A DNA stretch of 37,259 nucleotides from Verrucomicrobiota bacterium (GCA_003221195.1 QHQO01000156.1:1-37259), one strand, 5' to 3'; numbered from the stretch's first letter, positions 1 through 6,840 are shown. The notes: a model not told the origin generated them from the letters alone. Numbers and translations: made by a program.

Positions 1-1
1 C

Positions 2-1972
2 GAGTGTGAGGTAAAGCACGGGCTGAGGCTGCACCTGGTTAATCTCTACAAAGACAATCTCGGCAACCCACATGTTCCGGACAAACTCAAGCGAAGAAGA
101 TGGAAGCAGGCGTCCGGTGTTAGCGTCCGTCCAGTCATTACGCCGCGTTGGTCCAAGTATGTGCTTACCGCTGTTTTGCTCCTTTCAGCTGTGGCTTTGA
201 CGATCAGCTTTTCAGTCTTTTACCGACGAGGCTCACCGGCGGTTGCCCGCTCCTCTTCGGGGAAAGTCGCCGACGGAGGACTTCCTATTCCGGAAAAAAG
301 CATCGCGGTGCTTCCGTTTGAAAGCCGGAGCGAAGATAAAGCCAACGCCTACTTTGCTGATGGTATTCAGGATGAAATTCTGACGCGCTTGTCCAAAATC
401 GCAGATCTAAAAGTAATCTCGCGCACATCGACGCAGCATTACAAAAGCGCGCCGGAAAATCTGCCCGAGATCGCCAGGCAACTTGGCGTCGCCCACGTCC
501 TGGAAGGCAGCGTGCAAAAGAGCGGCGAGGCCGTGCGCGTGAACGTGCAGCTTATCAAAGCAGTCAATGATTCCCATCTTTGGGCTGACACCTTTGATCG
601 CAAACTGACCGATATCTTTTCGGTCGAGAGTGAGGTAGCCAAAGCCATCGCCGACCAGTTGCGAGCGCACCTTACTGGCCAGGAAGAGCAAGTCATCGCC
701 GCGAAGCCGACGGACAATGTTGAAGCCTACGATGCCTATCTGCGCGGGCTGGCTTATACGCTGAAAACGGCCAACACACCCGCGAACGCCCTTGGCGCAC
801 AGAAATATCTCAGAGAAGCGGTGCGGTTGGACCCGAAGTTCGCCCTCGGTTGGGCGCTACTCTCATACGTGCAAGCACGCGGCTACATCACACTGACTCT
901 TCAACCAACAGTGGCTCTGCGTGAAGAGGCACGGCAGGCAGCCGAAACCGCAGTCACTCTTCAGCCTAACCTTGGCGAGGCCCTGATGGCGAAGGGCCAT
1001 TATCACTACGCCTGCCTGAAGGATTACGACACCGCGGTGCATTACTTTGAGCAAGCACGTCTGCTTCTGCCCAATAGCAGCCAGATTCCTGCCTCGCTGG
1101 CCTATGTCGCACGGAGGCGAGGCCAGTGGGACCGGAGCGAGAGTTACTTCAACGAAGCCGAGCGGCTCGACCCGCGCAACGTCAACCTACTCAGCCAGCA
1201 TGCGATTTCCTATATCTGTCTTCGGCGTTTCCCGGAAGCGTTGCGGAAGCTTGATCAGGTTCTCGATATCACACCGGACGACCTCGATACCCTCGTGTAC
1301 AAGGCCGCTATTTTACAAGCCGAGGGCGATCTGCCGCACGCTGCGGCGCTGCTCGCTCCGCTGCATCCGAACGCCGACGACACCCCCGCGTTGGAAACAC
1401 AGGTTTACCAGGCGATCCTGGAGCGACGCCCTGCACAAATCATTCCTCGGCTAAAGGAAATACTTGCCAAGCCTGATCCAGCGTTGGGTTATAACAATGG
1501 CGAACTGCGCTTTTGGTTAGGCTGGGCGCAAGAAGTCGCCGGTGATCACGCTGCCGCCCAGGAAAGCTGGCGGCAGGCGCGCAGCGAACTGGACCTTTTT
1601 CTCAAAGAACAGCCGGAAAATGATATCCTGATTGGCGATCTCGCGCTGACCAATATGGTTCTCGGTGACAAAGCCGCTGGGTTGGCTCTGTCAGAGCGGA
1701 ACATGGCCGCGAACCCGATCGAGAAAGACGCGGTGCTTGGTCCCGCTCCGATCGAGATCTTCGCCCGGGTTGCGGCGGGCATCGGGGAGCCCGACCGCGC
1801 CATCGCCGCTTTACAGAAATTACTCTCGACACCGTACAATAGCCCGCTGGCTGAAAACGTGCCGCTCACTCCCGCGCTGCTCCGGCTCGATCCCATGTTC
1901 GATCCGCTCCGGAACGATCCGCGCTTCCAAAAACTCGCCGCGTCGCCCGCGACCAACAATACAAAGCGGTAG
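2..1972 (+). CDS. TolB-like/TPR repeat protein (5' end outside window)
   Basis: The frame is open from the window edge, so the gene is taken as truncated on the left; a GTG at 161 is the first start codon in view, but 53 sense codons precede it. Counting from that GTG, a membrane segment lies at about residues 1-20 (it begins just upstream, at WSKYVLTAV). A TolB/FlgO-like domain follows at about 47-170, with the family hallmarks SIAVLPFESRS, YFADGIQDEILTRL and HVLEGSVQKSG. TPR-like helical repeats run from about 185 to 590. Such proteins are usually membrane-anchored, often with a signalling head (adenylate cyclase, kinase or winged helix) on the N-terminus. The head here is outside the window, and the visible upstream residues match no family I recognise. 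Two paralogues lie at 16499-18562 and 22250-25096. The stop codon lies inside the tRNA-Asn remnant of the convergent tRNA array. Confidence 0.85.
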   Translation, partial: ECEVKHGLRLHLVNLYKDNLGNPHVPDKLKRRRWKQASGVSVRPVITPRWSKYVLTAVLLLSAVALTISFSVFYRRGSPAVARSSSGKVADGGLPIPEKSIAVLPFESRSEDKANAYFADGIQDEILTRLSKIADLKVISRTSTQHYKSAPENLPEIARQLGVAHVLEGSVQKSGEAVRVNVQLIKAVNDSHLWADTFDRKLTDIFSVESEVAKAIADQLRAHLTGQEEQVIAAKPTDNVEAYDAYLRGLAYTLKTANTPANALGAQKYLREAVRLDPKFALGWALLSYVQARGYITLTLQPTVALREEARQAAETAVTLQPNLGEALMAKGHYHYACLKDYDTAVHYFEQARLLLPNSSQIPASLAYVARRRGQWDRSESYFNEAERLDPRNVNLLSQHAISYICLRRFPEALRKLDQVLDITPDDLDTLVYKAAILQAEGDLPHAAALLAPLHPNADDTPALETQVYQAILERRPAQIIPRLKEILAKPDPALGYNNGELRFWLGWAQEVAGDHAAAQESWRQARSELDLFLKEQPENDILIGDLALTNMVLGDKAAGLALSERNMAANPIEKDAVLGPAPIEIFARVAAGIGEPDRAIAALQKLLSTPYNSPLAENVPLTPALLRLDPMFDPLRNDPRFQKLAASPATNNTKR

Positions 1973-2039
1973 GATTCGAACCTACGACCAATCGGTTAAT
2001 CCCGACTGCGTCGGGACTCTACGACTGAGCTACGCCTTG
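1962..2039 (-). pseudogene. tRNA-Asn-like remnant with palindromic insert
   Basis: Positions 1965-1999 are identical to 2299-2333 of the intact tRNA-Asn, and 2017-2035 match 2344-2362 with one mismatch. Between them the 10 nt that form the 5' anticodon strand are replaced by TCCCGACTGCGTCGGGA (2000-2016, plus strand), a 7-bp inverted repeat with a 3-nt centre. The sequence can still fold as a cloverleaf-like RNA: a 7-bp acceptor (CAAGGCG with CGCTTTG, one G.U), a 4-bp D stem, a 6-bp hairpin in place of the anticodon arm, a 15-nt variable region and a 5-bp T arm. There is no anticodon loop and no encoded CCA, so it cannot work as a normal tRNA. It overlaps the last codons of the TPR gene on the opposite strand. 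Confidence 0.8.
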
Positions 2040-2285
2040 ACGCTTAGCAGATATTCTCGAATCAGACGGGCAGATTTCCAGTTCTTAATTTCGCGCTCGC
2101 GGCGCATGGCGCTTGCGCGATCGGGATGCTGTTCCGACCAGACTAAAGTCCAAGGCCCGTTTTTCCTTGTGAATTTTCCATTAATCTTGTCGGTTCGATT
2201 ATGACTGGTGACTCGGTTCCTGAGATTCTCGGTGTGGCCGACATAGAAGTGACCCTGCGGATTTTGGAGAATAAACCCAAAACAT
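2030..2285 (-). pseudogene. GIY-YIG nuclease, frameshifted (unit behind tRNA-Asn)
   Basis: The minus strand encodes a canonical small GIY-YIG domain. It starts MFWVY at 2285, then needs 2 nt restored near 2270 to continue as ILQNPQGHFYVGHTENLRNR, with the expected downstream EREIKNWK segment and a TAG stop at 2030-2032. Repaired, it would be exactly 85 residues, like the intact GIY-YIG protein at 2497-2754, though it belongs to a different subfamily (REREIKNWK type against LENRPKGQGRGKGF type). The ATG lies 6 nt after the CCA end of tRNA-Asn, and the GGAG of the tRNA acceptor end sits where a Shine-Dalgarno would be. The TAG stop is contributed by the tRNA remnant. The 2-nt lesion could be true decay or an assembly error. 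Confidence 0.8.
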
Positions 2286-2291
2286 TTGAAA

Positions 2292-2366
2292 TGGCTCCAG
2301 CGGTAGGATTCGAACCTACGACCAATCGGTTAACAGCCGACCGCTCTACCACTGAGCTACGCTGGA
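2292..2366 (-). tRNA. tRNA-Asn (GTT)
   Basis: On the minus strand this is a complete 75-nt cloverleaf including the encoded CCA (2292-2294). It has a 7-bp acceptor (TCCAGCG with CGCTGGA), a D arm GCTC/GAGC, an anticodon stem GTCGG/CCGAT enclosing CTGTTAA with anticodon GTT, and a T arm GTAGG/CCTAC around TTCGAAT. All stems pair. It probably shares a transcript with the upstream tRNA-fMet and GIY-YIG gene, since all lie on one strand within about 900 bp, but no separate promoter was identified. Confidence 0.97.
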
Positions 2367-2446
2367 TTACATTTTTGGCCGAACGGCGGGCATACAGTTT
2401 GCCAAGAGAATCACGGGCGGCAAGTCGTTTCCAAATCTGCAAAATT

Positions 2447-2504
2447 AATTTGGTTGCGGGGGCGGGATTTGAACCCGCGGTCCGGCAGCTGCCGGATTAT
2501 GAGC
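2447..2504 (-). pseudogene. tRNA-fMet 3' remnant with palindromic insert
   Basis: Positions 2447-2480 are identical to 2769-2802 (T arm, acceptor 3' strand, CCA and 4 nt beyond), and 2497-2504 equals the anticodon-loop segment 2811-2818. Between them the 8 nt of the 3' anticodon strand (CCTTCAGG on the plus strand) are replaced by the perfect 16-nt palindrome TCCGGCAGCTGCCGGA (2481-2496). The 5' half of the tRNA is absent. The anticodon-loop fragment supplies the TAA stop of the adjoining GIY-YIG gene. Confidence 0.85.
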
Positions 2505-2772
2505 TGTCTCGATGCAAACCAGTGATCGTAAAAAAACCTTTCCCTCGTCCTTGCCCTTTCGGCCGGTTCTCTAATTTCCTCGCATCAGTCAGCGACAACT
2601 CCTCACTTTGCCAAGCAATTGCCCATGGACCGCGTCCCTGTGTCCAACGTGATTGGCCGGTGTTATGTTGTTCGACTCTACGCGCTGCATCGTTGGATAA
2701 GCCGATGTAGAATTTTCCCTCGCGATTTTGGATAACGTAAACGCGATAACGCACCGCTGATTAGCAGAAATT
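2451..2772 (-). mobile_element. putative tRNA-fMet-associated GIY-YIG mini-element
   Basis: A 322-bp unit between the CCA end of intact tRNA-fMet and the CCA end of its truncated copy, containing only the intact GIY-YIG gene. The two tRNA 3' ends form a 34-nt perfect direct repeat, which resembles the att repeats left when an element integrates into a tRNA gene. The same order of parts recurs in the neighbouring tRNA-Asn unit with a different tRNA and nuclease subfamily. Mobility is inferred. Confidence 0.6.
2497..2754 (-). CDS. small GIY-YIG endonuclease
   Basis: An 85-residue, single-domain GIY-YIG nuclease. The paired motif is VYVIQNREGKFYIG (residues 5-18), followed by the conserved R and H/N region ARRVEQHN and the glutamate of DARKLENRPKGQGRGKGF, which supplies the metal-binding acid in this subfamily. 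The family cuts DNA and includes homing endonucleases, UvrC-like enzymes and the many free-standing UPF0213-like proteins. The start is GTG at 2754; an in-frame TAA just upstream excludes a longer protein, and no strong Shine-Dalgarno is visible. The stop codon comes from the tRNA-fMet remnant. The gene sits 18 nt after the CCA of tRNA-fMet, which points to co-transcription. A role in spreading the unit is inference. Confidence 0.88.
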   Translation of the reverse strand: MRYRVYVIQNREGKFYIGLSNDAARRVEQHNTGQSRWTQGRGPWAIAWQSEELSLTDARKLENRPKGQGRGKGFFTITGLHRDSS

Positions 2773-2849
2773 TGGTTGCGGGGGCGGGATTTGAACCCGC
2801 GGCCTTCAGGTTATGAGCCTGACGAGCTACCAGGCTGCTCCACCCCGCG
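2773..2849 (-). tRNA. initiator tRNA-fMet (CAT)
   Basis: A complete 77-nt minus-strand cloverleaf with encoded CCA (2773-2775). The acceptor reads CGCGGGG with CCCCGCA, leaving the C1-A72 mismatch that marks bacterial initiators. The D arm has the 9-nt loop AGCCTGGTA, the anticodon loop is CTCATAA and the T arm is GCGGG/CCCGC. The anticodon stem is TCAGG/CCTGA, so the usual three consecutive G-C pairs at 29-31/39-41 are reduced to two, with A29-U41 in place of G-C. It is the first gene of the minus-strand tRNA/GIY-YIG array. Confidence 0.97.
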
Positions 2850-2854
2850 CGCCT

Positions 2855-2882
2855 AAAATAGTTCGGGATCGCTCCTGTGCAA
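2855..2882 (-). promoter_or_regulatory. possible sigma70-type promoter for the tRNA array
   Basis: On the minus strand TTGCAC (2882-2877) is followed after 16 nt by TATTTT (2860-2855). tRNA-fMet begins 5 nt beyond, so a transcript would start at or just inside the tRNA, which is tighter than usual. Placement is by eye only. Confidence 0.35.
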
Positions 2883-3043
2883 ATCGAAAAACTAATTCTA
2901 CGAAACAGAAACGGCCGCTTTCGAGCCGCTCTACGAATGATCTCTATCCGCCTTAGGCTGGAGCGAGGAACCAAGAAAAACTTGCTTTGAACAAGACTCT
3001 GGGAACCGTTCCAGTCGAACGGCGGTCTTCGGTAGGGTATCAA

Positions 3044-4687
3044 ATGGTCATCCGGGCATTCTTTGAACGACTTTTCACCAGCGAGTTTGCCCGGCGCGCA
3101 TTGCTTGCATTTCTCGTCGTCGCGCTTTTCCTCGCCGGAGTTCAGCTACGCCGCTGGATTGGAGAAAGCACGAGGCACGTGCGTTATCAGCACGACATCG
3201 TCAACGCTTTTTACTGGGGCAGCGAAACCCTGAAAGAAGCGCGTCGCTTATCGCCTAACGAAAGTGCGGCTAATTCATTCACAGGATTCTGCCGCGGCTA
3301 CTTCGCACTTTATGATCGGGTCAAGGGTAAGGCCTATGAGAAGGATTACGGTCTCGACTATCCGCCTCTCCGACTTCTGGTCATGGCGATCTGGGCGAAG
3401 GAGGTGCGTAATCAATTTCCCGGAGTCGATGACGGGCATCCAAAGCTGGTCAACCCGTTATTGAAGATCAATCTGTTATGCGAACTGCTTTCCGCTGTGG
3501 CAATTTTTTTCCTGGTGCGTCTGTGCGTGCAGCGATGCTCACGAACAACGCGGCCATCCTTGCTTCCTGGTTTGCCGTTAAGAGATCGCGCTTCGATCTG
3601 CGGCCTCGCTGCGGCGAGCGTGGCATGGCTTGAACCCTCCATGATTCTTGACGCGCACGGCTGGCCGCAGTGGGATGTATGGATCCTGCCGTTTTATCTC
3701 TTCGCTGCGCTCGCAGCGCTCAAGAAACGCTGGTTCGTGTGCGGTTGTCTGTTGGCCGCAGGCGCAATGTTTAAGGGGCAACTGTTATTCGTGACGCCGT
3801 TCTTTATTCTTTGGCCATTATGGCAAAAAAGATGGAACTACGCGCTGTCTGTACTCACGGGATTCACGGCCACTGCGGCTGTAATCGCGTCACCATGGCT
3901 TCTACGCACGCCGGCGGCCTGGCTCGCACTTGCTGCTGTCACCGGTGCTAGCTGGTCATTCATTCTGCAACGCAAGTTGCCACATCAAATTGCCTGGATC
4001 AGCGGGATTACCGGATGCGCTGTGTTTGTGATTGGCGCCTTCGCTGGCGGAAGCTTCGCGTGGTTGCAAGTCGGTTTTCTGTACGGCAGCGAGCATTATC
4101 CCTACCTTGTCATCAGTTCGTGTTACAACCTTCCATCACTTCTCTCCCAGCTAGGCTGGTCATTGAAGGATCCATTCTGTTCGGTCCATTTTGGATCTCT
4201 GCATTTCCATCTCACACTGCAATGGACGTTGCGGCTGCTCTACCTTGCCGCACTCACGGTATGCGCGTACGGGGCTGCGCAGCAGGTTCGCGATCGCGAC
4301 CCTCGCGTGTTGATTGCGATCACCGCTCCGTGGCTGCTGATGTTTGCGCTGCTGGGACAGATGCATGAGCGCTACTTCGTCTGGGGTGCGGTAGTTAGTG
4401 CCGTCGCCTTGGGAGTCAGTTTCAGATTGAGCATCATTCATTTCATTATCTCCGCGGCGAGCACGGCAATGATTGTGCATGTGATGCTGATCGATAAGAA
4501 GCTCGAAGCAACGCTCTGGGCGATTGACCTGCTCAAGCACATCCGACCTTATGCGTCCGTTTTGGTTCTGGCCTGCGTGGCTGTTTACGTACGGAACACA
4601 TTACGGATGCCAGTCTTCGAACGTCGAGCACCTCGCCCAGCAGCGTCACCTTCGCTCTCGCTGGGACCGGAGCCCGAGGAAGCCTGA
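3044..4687 (+). CDS. GT-C-type membrane glycosyltransferase (GT87/DUF2029-like)
   Basis: A polytopic inner-membrane protein of 547 residues with about 10-12 hydrophobic segments. The first lumenal loop holds the DYPPL element (in GLDYPPLRLL) typical of mannosyltransferase-like GT-C enzymes. An HGWPQWD segment follows, then ALKKRWFVCGCLLAAGA with a K in MFKGQLLF, and late in the protein comes MHERYFVWG, the HERY motif shared by GT87/ALG-type transferases. Such enzymes take sugars from polyprenyl-phosphate donors to build glycans outside the membrane. The donor and acceptor cannot be told from sequence. The ATG at 3044 is preferred; a TTG at 2987 would add 19 polar residues without a clear ribosome site. 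It is convergent with the LptF/G gene. Confidence 0.75.
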   Translation: MVIRAFFERLFTSEFARRALLAFLVVALFLAGVQLRRWIGESTRHVRYQHDIVNAFYWGSETLKEARRLSPNESAANSFTGFCRGYFALYDRVKGKAYEKDYGLDYPPLRLLVMAIWAKEVRNQFPGVDDGHPKLVNPLLKINLLCELLSAVAIFFLVRLCVQRCSRTTRPSLLPGLPLRDRASICGLAAASVAWLEPSMILDAHGWPQWDVWILPFYLFAALAALKKRWFVCGCLLAAGAMFKGQLLFVTPFFILWPLWQKRWNYALSVLTGFTATAAVIASPWLLRTPAAWLALAAVTGASWSFILQRKLPHQIAWISGITGCAVFVIGAFAGGSFAWLQVGFLYGSEHYPYLVISSCYNLPSLLSQLGWSLKDPFCSVHFGSLHFHLTLQWTLRLLYLAALTVCAYGAAQQVRDRDPRVLIAITAPWLLMFALLGQMHERYFVWGAVVSAVALGVSFRLSIIHFIISAASTAMIVHVMLIDKKLEATLWAIDLLKHIRPYASVLVLACVAVYVRNTLRMPVFERRAPRPAASPSLSLGPEPEEA

Positions 4688-4736
4688 GTTGCACGCAACT
4701 CCGGAGTGCAATTCGGCCGTTTAGCTGCGCTAACGC

Positions 4737-4815
4737 TGTAGCCACGACCCTGTGGGCCGTTTGCCTAGTGGGAGTAGTAGCGCAAAGATCGACCGGCCAC
4801 AGGCCCGTGGCTACA
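4737..4815. repeat. TGTAGCC...GGCTACA inverted repeat element
   Basis: Arms of about 22 bp (4737-4759 and 4794-4815) pair with few mismatches around a 34-nt centre. It lies between two convergent genes, where it could also act as a bidirectional transcript end. Related elements with the same termini lie at 14537-14645 and, inside dnaX, at 33437-33512. Confidence 0.75.
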
Positions 4816-4902
4816 ATACTTGTGAAATCGCGCTAACCCATTCGGCTGAGCATAAATCGATGCACCTGCCGAACATGTCCGAGAGATCAAGATGCGGCGG
4901 GC

Positions 4903-6009
4903 TTATTGGCGTGCTAGCCGGCGGAACAAGAACACGCCAAGGATGATGAAAAGAACATTGGGAAACCAGACGAGCAGTTCCGGATGCGCATGCGGATTTC
5001 CACGCAGCGTATCGCCGATGATGACAAAGAGAAAGTAGGTCGTAGCTACGATCAAACCCATGGCGAACCCGATTGAGGTCTCCCGGCGATGCGCTGTGAC
5101 GCCAAGCGGGACTCCGATTATTGCGAACGCAACACACGCAAACGGAAATGAAAACCGTTTATTGATTTCGGTACGGCTGGCACTGCGTTCGCGTTTGTCC
5201 TCGCTTTTCAATTGCTCCAGCAATTGTTCGATGGACAACGCAGATCGGCTCGGTCGCTTTTTCTCTTTGTTGTAAAGTTCCTCGAGGCTGATAGGCAATG
5301 TGCCTTCGACCATATTGATTCCGTCGCGTATCTTTCGCAGGTTGGTCGGGTCTTTCGGGTCGCGCTCCTGGTAGCGCGCCTGGTAAAGGTGCATAAGAAT
5401 TTGCTTGTTCGCCAAGTCGGCTTCAAGCATGCCGGTGCGCGCGTAAGTCACCTTCACCGGCATGGAGTTCTGGCTCAGCTCAAATACGGTGATGTTCTCG
5501 AGCTTGTTGCCCTCTTTTTTCCCAACATAGATTTTGCGCCCGGGAAACTGATCGATCACCTGATCGCTGCCAAAGAGCGCCATTGGATTGCGCGTGGCGA
5601 GATCGAAAATGGTGCTTCGCAATTTTTCCTGCGCGGCGGGCGCGACCTGCACATTGAGCCAGAGACACATCACAGTGCACACCAGCGCGACGCCCCAAAG
5701 CGAAAGGCACACACGTGGAACACTGACACCGTTTGCGCGCAGCGCGATCAATTCGTTGTCCGCGGAAAGCCGCCCGAACACGAGCAGAATCGCCGTCAAC
5801 AATCCCCAGGGAATCGTGAAGATGAGTGAGAATGGCAATACGTATGCGATGAAAGTAATCAAGTATTCCATCGGCACATCGTGATTCACCAGCAATGGAA
5901 GAAGCTTGCGGAAAATATTTCCAACCACGAGCACAAGGCTCAGCACCGCGATGGCGAATAACACGTTCACAATTAGCTCACGACTAACAAATCGATCGAT
6001 CAACTTCAT
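4903..6009 (-). CDS. LptF/LptG family lipopolysaccharide export permease
   Basis: A 368-residue protein of the YjgP/YjgQ family, the membrane subunit of the LptB2FG transporter that lifts lipopolysaccharide from the inner membrane toward the outer membrane. It shows the family plan: three transmembrane segments near the N-terminus (about 10-115, with the FGRLSADNELIALRANGVS cytoplasmic coupling region), a periplasmic beta-jellyroll region (about 120-270, with a charged EEL..KEKKR stretch), then three transmembrane segments ending FLFRRLARQ. The typical length is about 360, so it is full length. LptF and LptG are usually adjacent; only one is present here, and sequence alone does not say which it is. 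The ATG at 6009 starts the usual MKLIDRFVSRE. Confidence 0.93.
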   Translation of the reverse strand: MKLIDRFVSRELIVNVLFAIAVLSLVLVVGNIFRKLLPLLVNHDVPMEYLITFIAYVLPFSLIFTIPWGLLTAILLVFGRLSADNELIALRANGVSVPRVCLSLWGVALVCTVMCLWLNVQVAPAAQEKLRSTIFDLATRNPMALFGSDQVIDQFPGRKIYVGKKEGNKLENITVFELSQNSMPVKVTYARTGMLEADLANKQILMHLYQARYQERDPKDPTNLRKIRDGINMVEGTLPISLEELYNKEKKRPSRSALSIEQLLEQLKSEDKRERSASRTEINKRFSFPFACVAFAIIGVPLGVTAHRRETSIGFAMGLIVATTYFLFVIIGDTLRGNPHAHPELLVWFPNVLFIILGVFLFRRLARQ

Positions 6010-6119
6010 CTTCTGCCGCAGAAGTTAGCACAAATCGATAGGCGCGCCGCGCTGCAGCGCTGGAGAGTCCAACAGCCCGTTCCTACAAAAATCTGGGTAA
6101 TTTGCTAACATCACAGACG

Positions 6120-6310
6120 ATGGTGCCGGCAACGCGCAGGCTGCGCTCCGCCTCTCCCTTGAACAAGGGAGAGGGTAGGGTGAGGGTTCCAATGCGTCGT
6201 GAGCAAGTCGAAATCGCAAATCCCCTCACCTCCCGCCTGCGCGTTACTACGGCGTGGCAGGCAAGCCTCTCCCGTTTTGCAAAGGGGCGACGCGAATCCG
6301 CTGCAATCCA
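6120..6310. repeat. composite intergenic repeat with CCTCTCCC hairpin
   Basis: The divergent gap between the LptF/G gene and the putative lipoprotein holds palindromic repeat DNA. A perfect hairpin CCTCTCCCTT/AAGGGAGAGG lies at 6151-6174, a GGGTGAGGG stretch follows, and the complementary CCCCTCACC and CCTCTCCC stretches occur near 6223-6285. It would supply the first 40 codons if a GTG at 6199 were used for the next gene, which argues against that start. Confidence 0.6.
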
Positions 6311-6321
6311 ATCTTACTCGA

Positions 6322-6756
6322 TTGCGCAAGCGCCGCCGTTACTTTGCTACGGGTATTTTCTTCGTTATCGCTTTTTACGTAACAAATTGCGCAACCGTTT
6401 CACACCACGACTTTTCCGAGCCAGTTACTGCATGGCAGATTAGAAGCGGTCAGCTCATGTATCGCGCACCAAACACAACGCTCGTTGGTGAGGCGCTTGT
6501 GCGCTTTTCTAAAACCGGCGACTTCGAATTAACCGTCTCGAAAGGCCCTGGAATCACGCTGCTTTCACTGCGGCAGGATGCGACCTTCGCCGAAGTTAAA
6601 GGAGGATTGGCCCGCCAAGGATGGTCTGGATCGTTAGCACAAGCTCCACCCCAATTGCGCGGGTGGCTCGGGTTGCGAGATCAATTCCTTCAGGTGCCGG
6701 ACCGAAAGACCCTGCGATACACGGCCGGCAACGAGACTTTTGTATTCCGATTCTGA
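6322..6756 (+). CDS. putative lipoprotein/exported protein
   Basis: About 144 residues from a TTG at 6322. The N-terminus is a clear export signal: RKRRR, a hydrophobic run (YFATGIFFVIAFYV), then TNCATV, which could be a poor lipobox with cysteine at about residue 20. The mature part (QLMYRAPNTTLVGEALVRF..., ending TFVFRF) looks like a small beta-rich domain, vaguely like LolB/DUF3261-type outer-membrane lipoproteins. I do not firmly recognise the family. A longer form from GTG 6199 would translate repeat DNA. Downstream, beyond a decayed transposase, is an MMPL exporter; lipoprotein plus MMPL exporter pairs occur in lipid-export gene clusters, so a shared role is possible. Confidence 0.6.
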   Translation: MRKRRRYFATGIFFVIAFYVTNCATVSHHDFSEPVTAWQIRSGQLMYRAPNTTLVGEALVRFSKTGDFELTVSKGPGITLLSLRQDATFAEVKGGLARQGWSGSLAQAPPQLRGWLGLRDQFLQVPDRKTLRYTAGNETFVFRF

Positions 6757-6840
6757 TTAACGCGAGCGTTTAAGCCAGTGACCGTGAATCCCTGGCTGTT
6801 ACTCCTCGCGTGCGATACGGGTCGACAAGGCTGGCATGTT

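Larger units (their letters stand above)
1962..2291 (-). mobile_element. putative tRNA-Asn-associated GIY-YIG mini-element
   Basis: This unit follows intact tRNA-Asn directly and holds only the frameshifted GIY-YIG gene and the altered tRNA-Asn copy. The 35-nt tRNA repeats at 2299-2333 and 1965-1999 are 334 bp apart, as direct repeats would be if an element had inserted into a tRNA gene and restored it. No integrase or other transposition gene is present. That it is mobile is inferred from layout and from the parallel unit next to tRNA-fMet. Confidence 0.55.

Noticed and set aside
1962-2039. A functional third tRNA gene
   Set aside because: The cloverleaf pairs, but there is no usable anticodon loop, the variable region is too long and no CCA is encoded, unlike the two intact tRNAs.
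2201-2710. A 169-codon plus-strand frame through the tRNA array
   Set aside because: It translates tRNA genes and the antisense of the GIY-YIG genes; words such as VGFEPTTNRL are typical tRNA antisense artefacts.
2678-3043. A 121-codon minus-strand frame over tRNA-fMet
   Set aside because: It runs through the tRNA and the nuclease start and has no plausible domain.
2987-3043. TTG start for the GT-C glycosyltransferase
   Set aside because: The ATG at 3044 gives a normal N-terminus; the extra 19 residues show no conservation signal I can see.
5212-5829. A 205-codon frame opposite the LptF/G gene
   Set aside because: It is antisense to a well-supported gene and has shadow-like composition.
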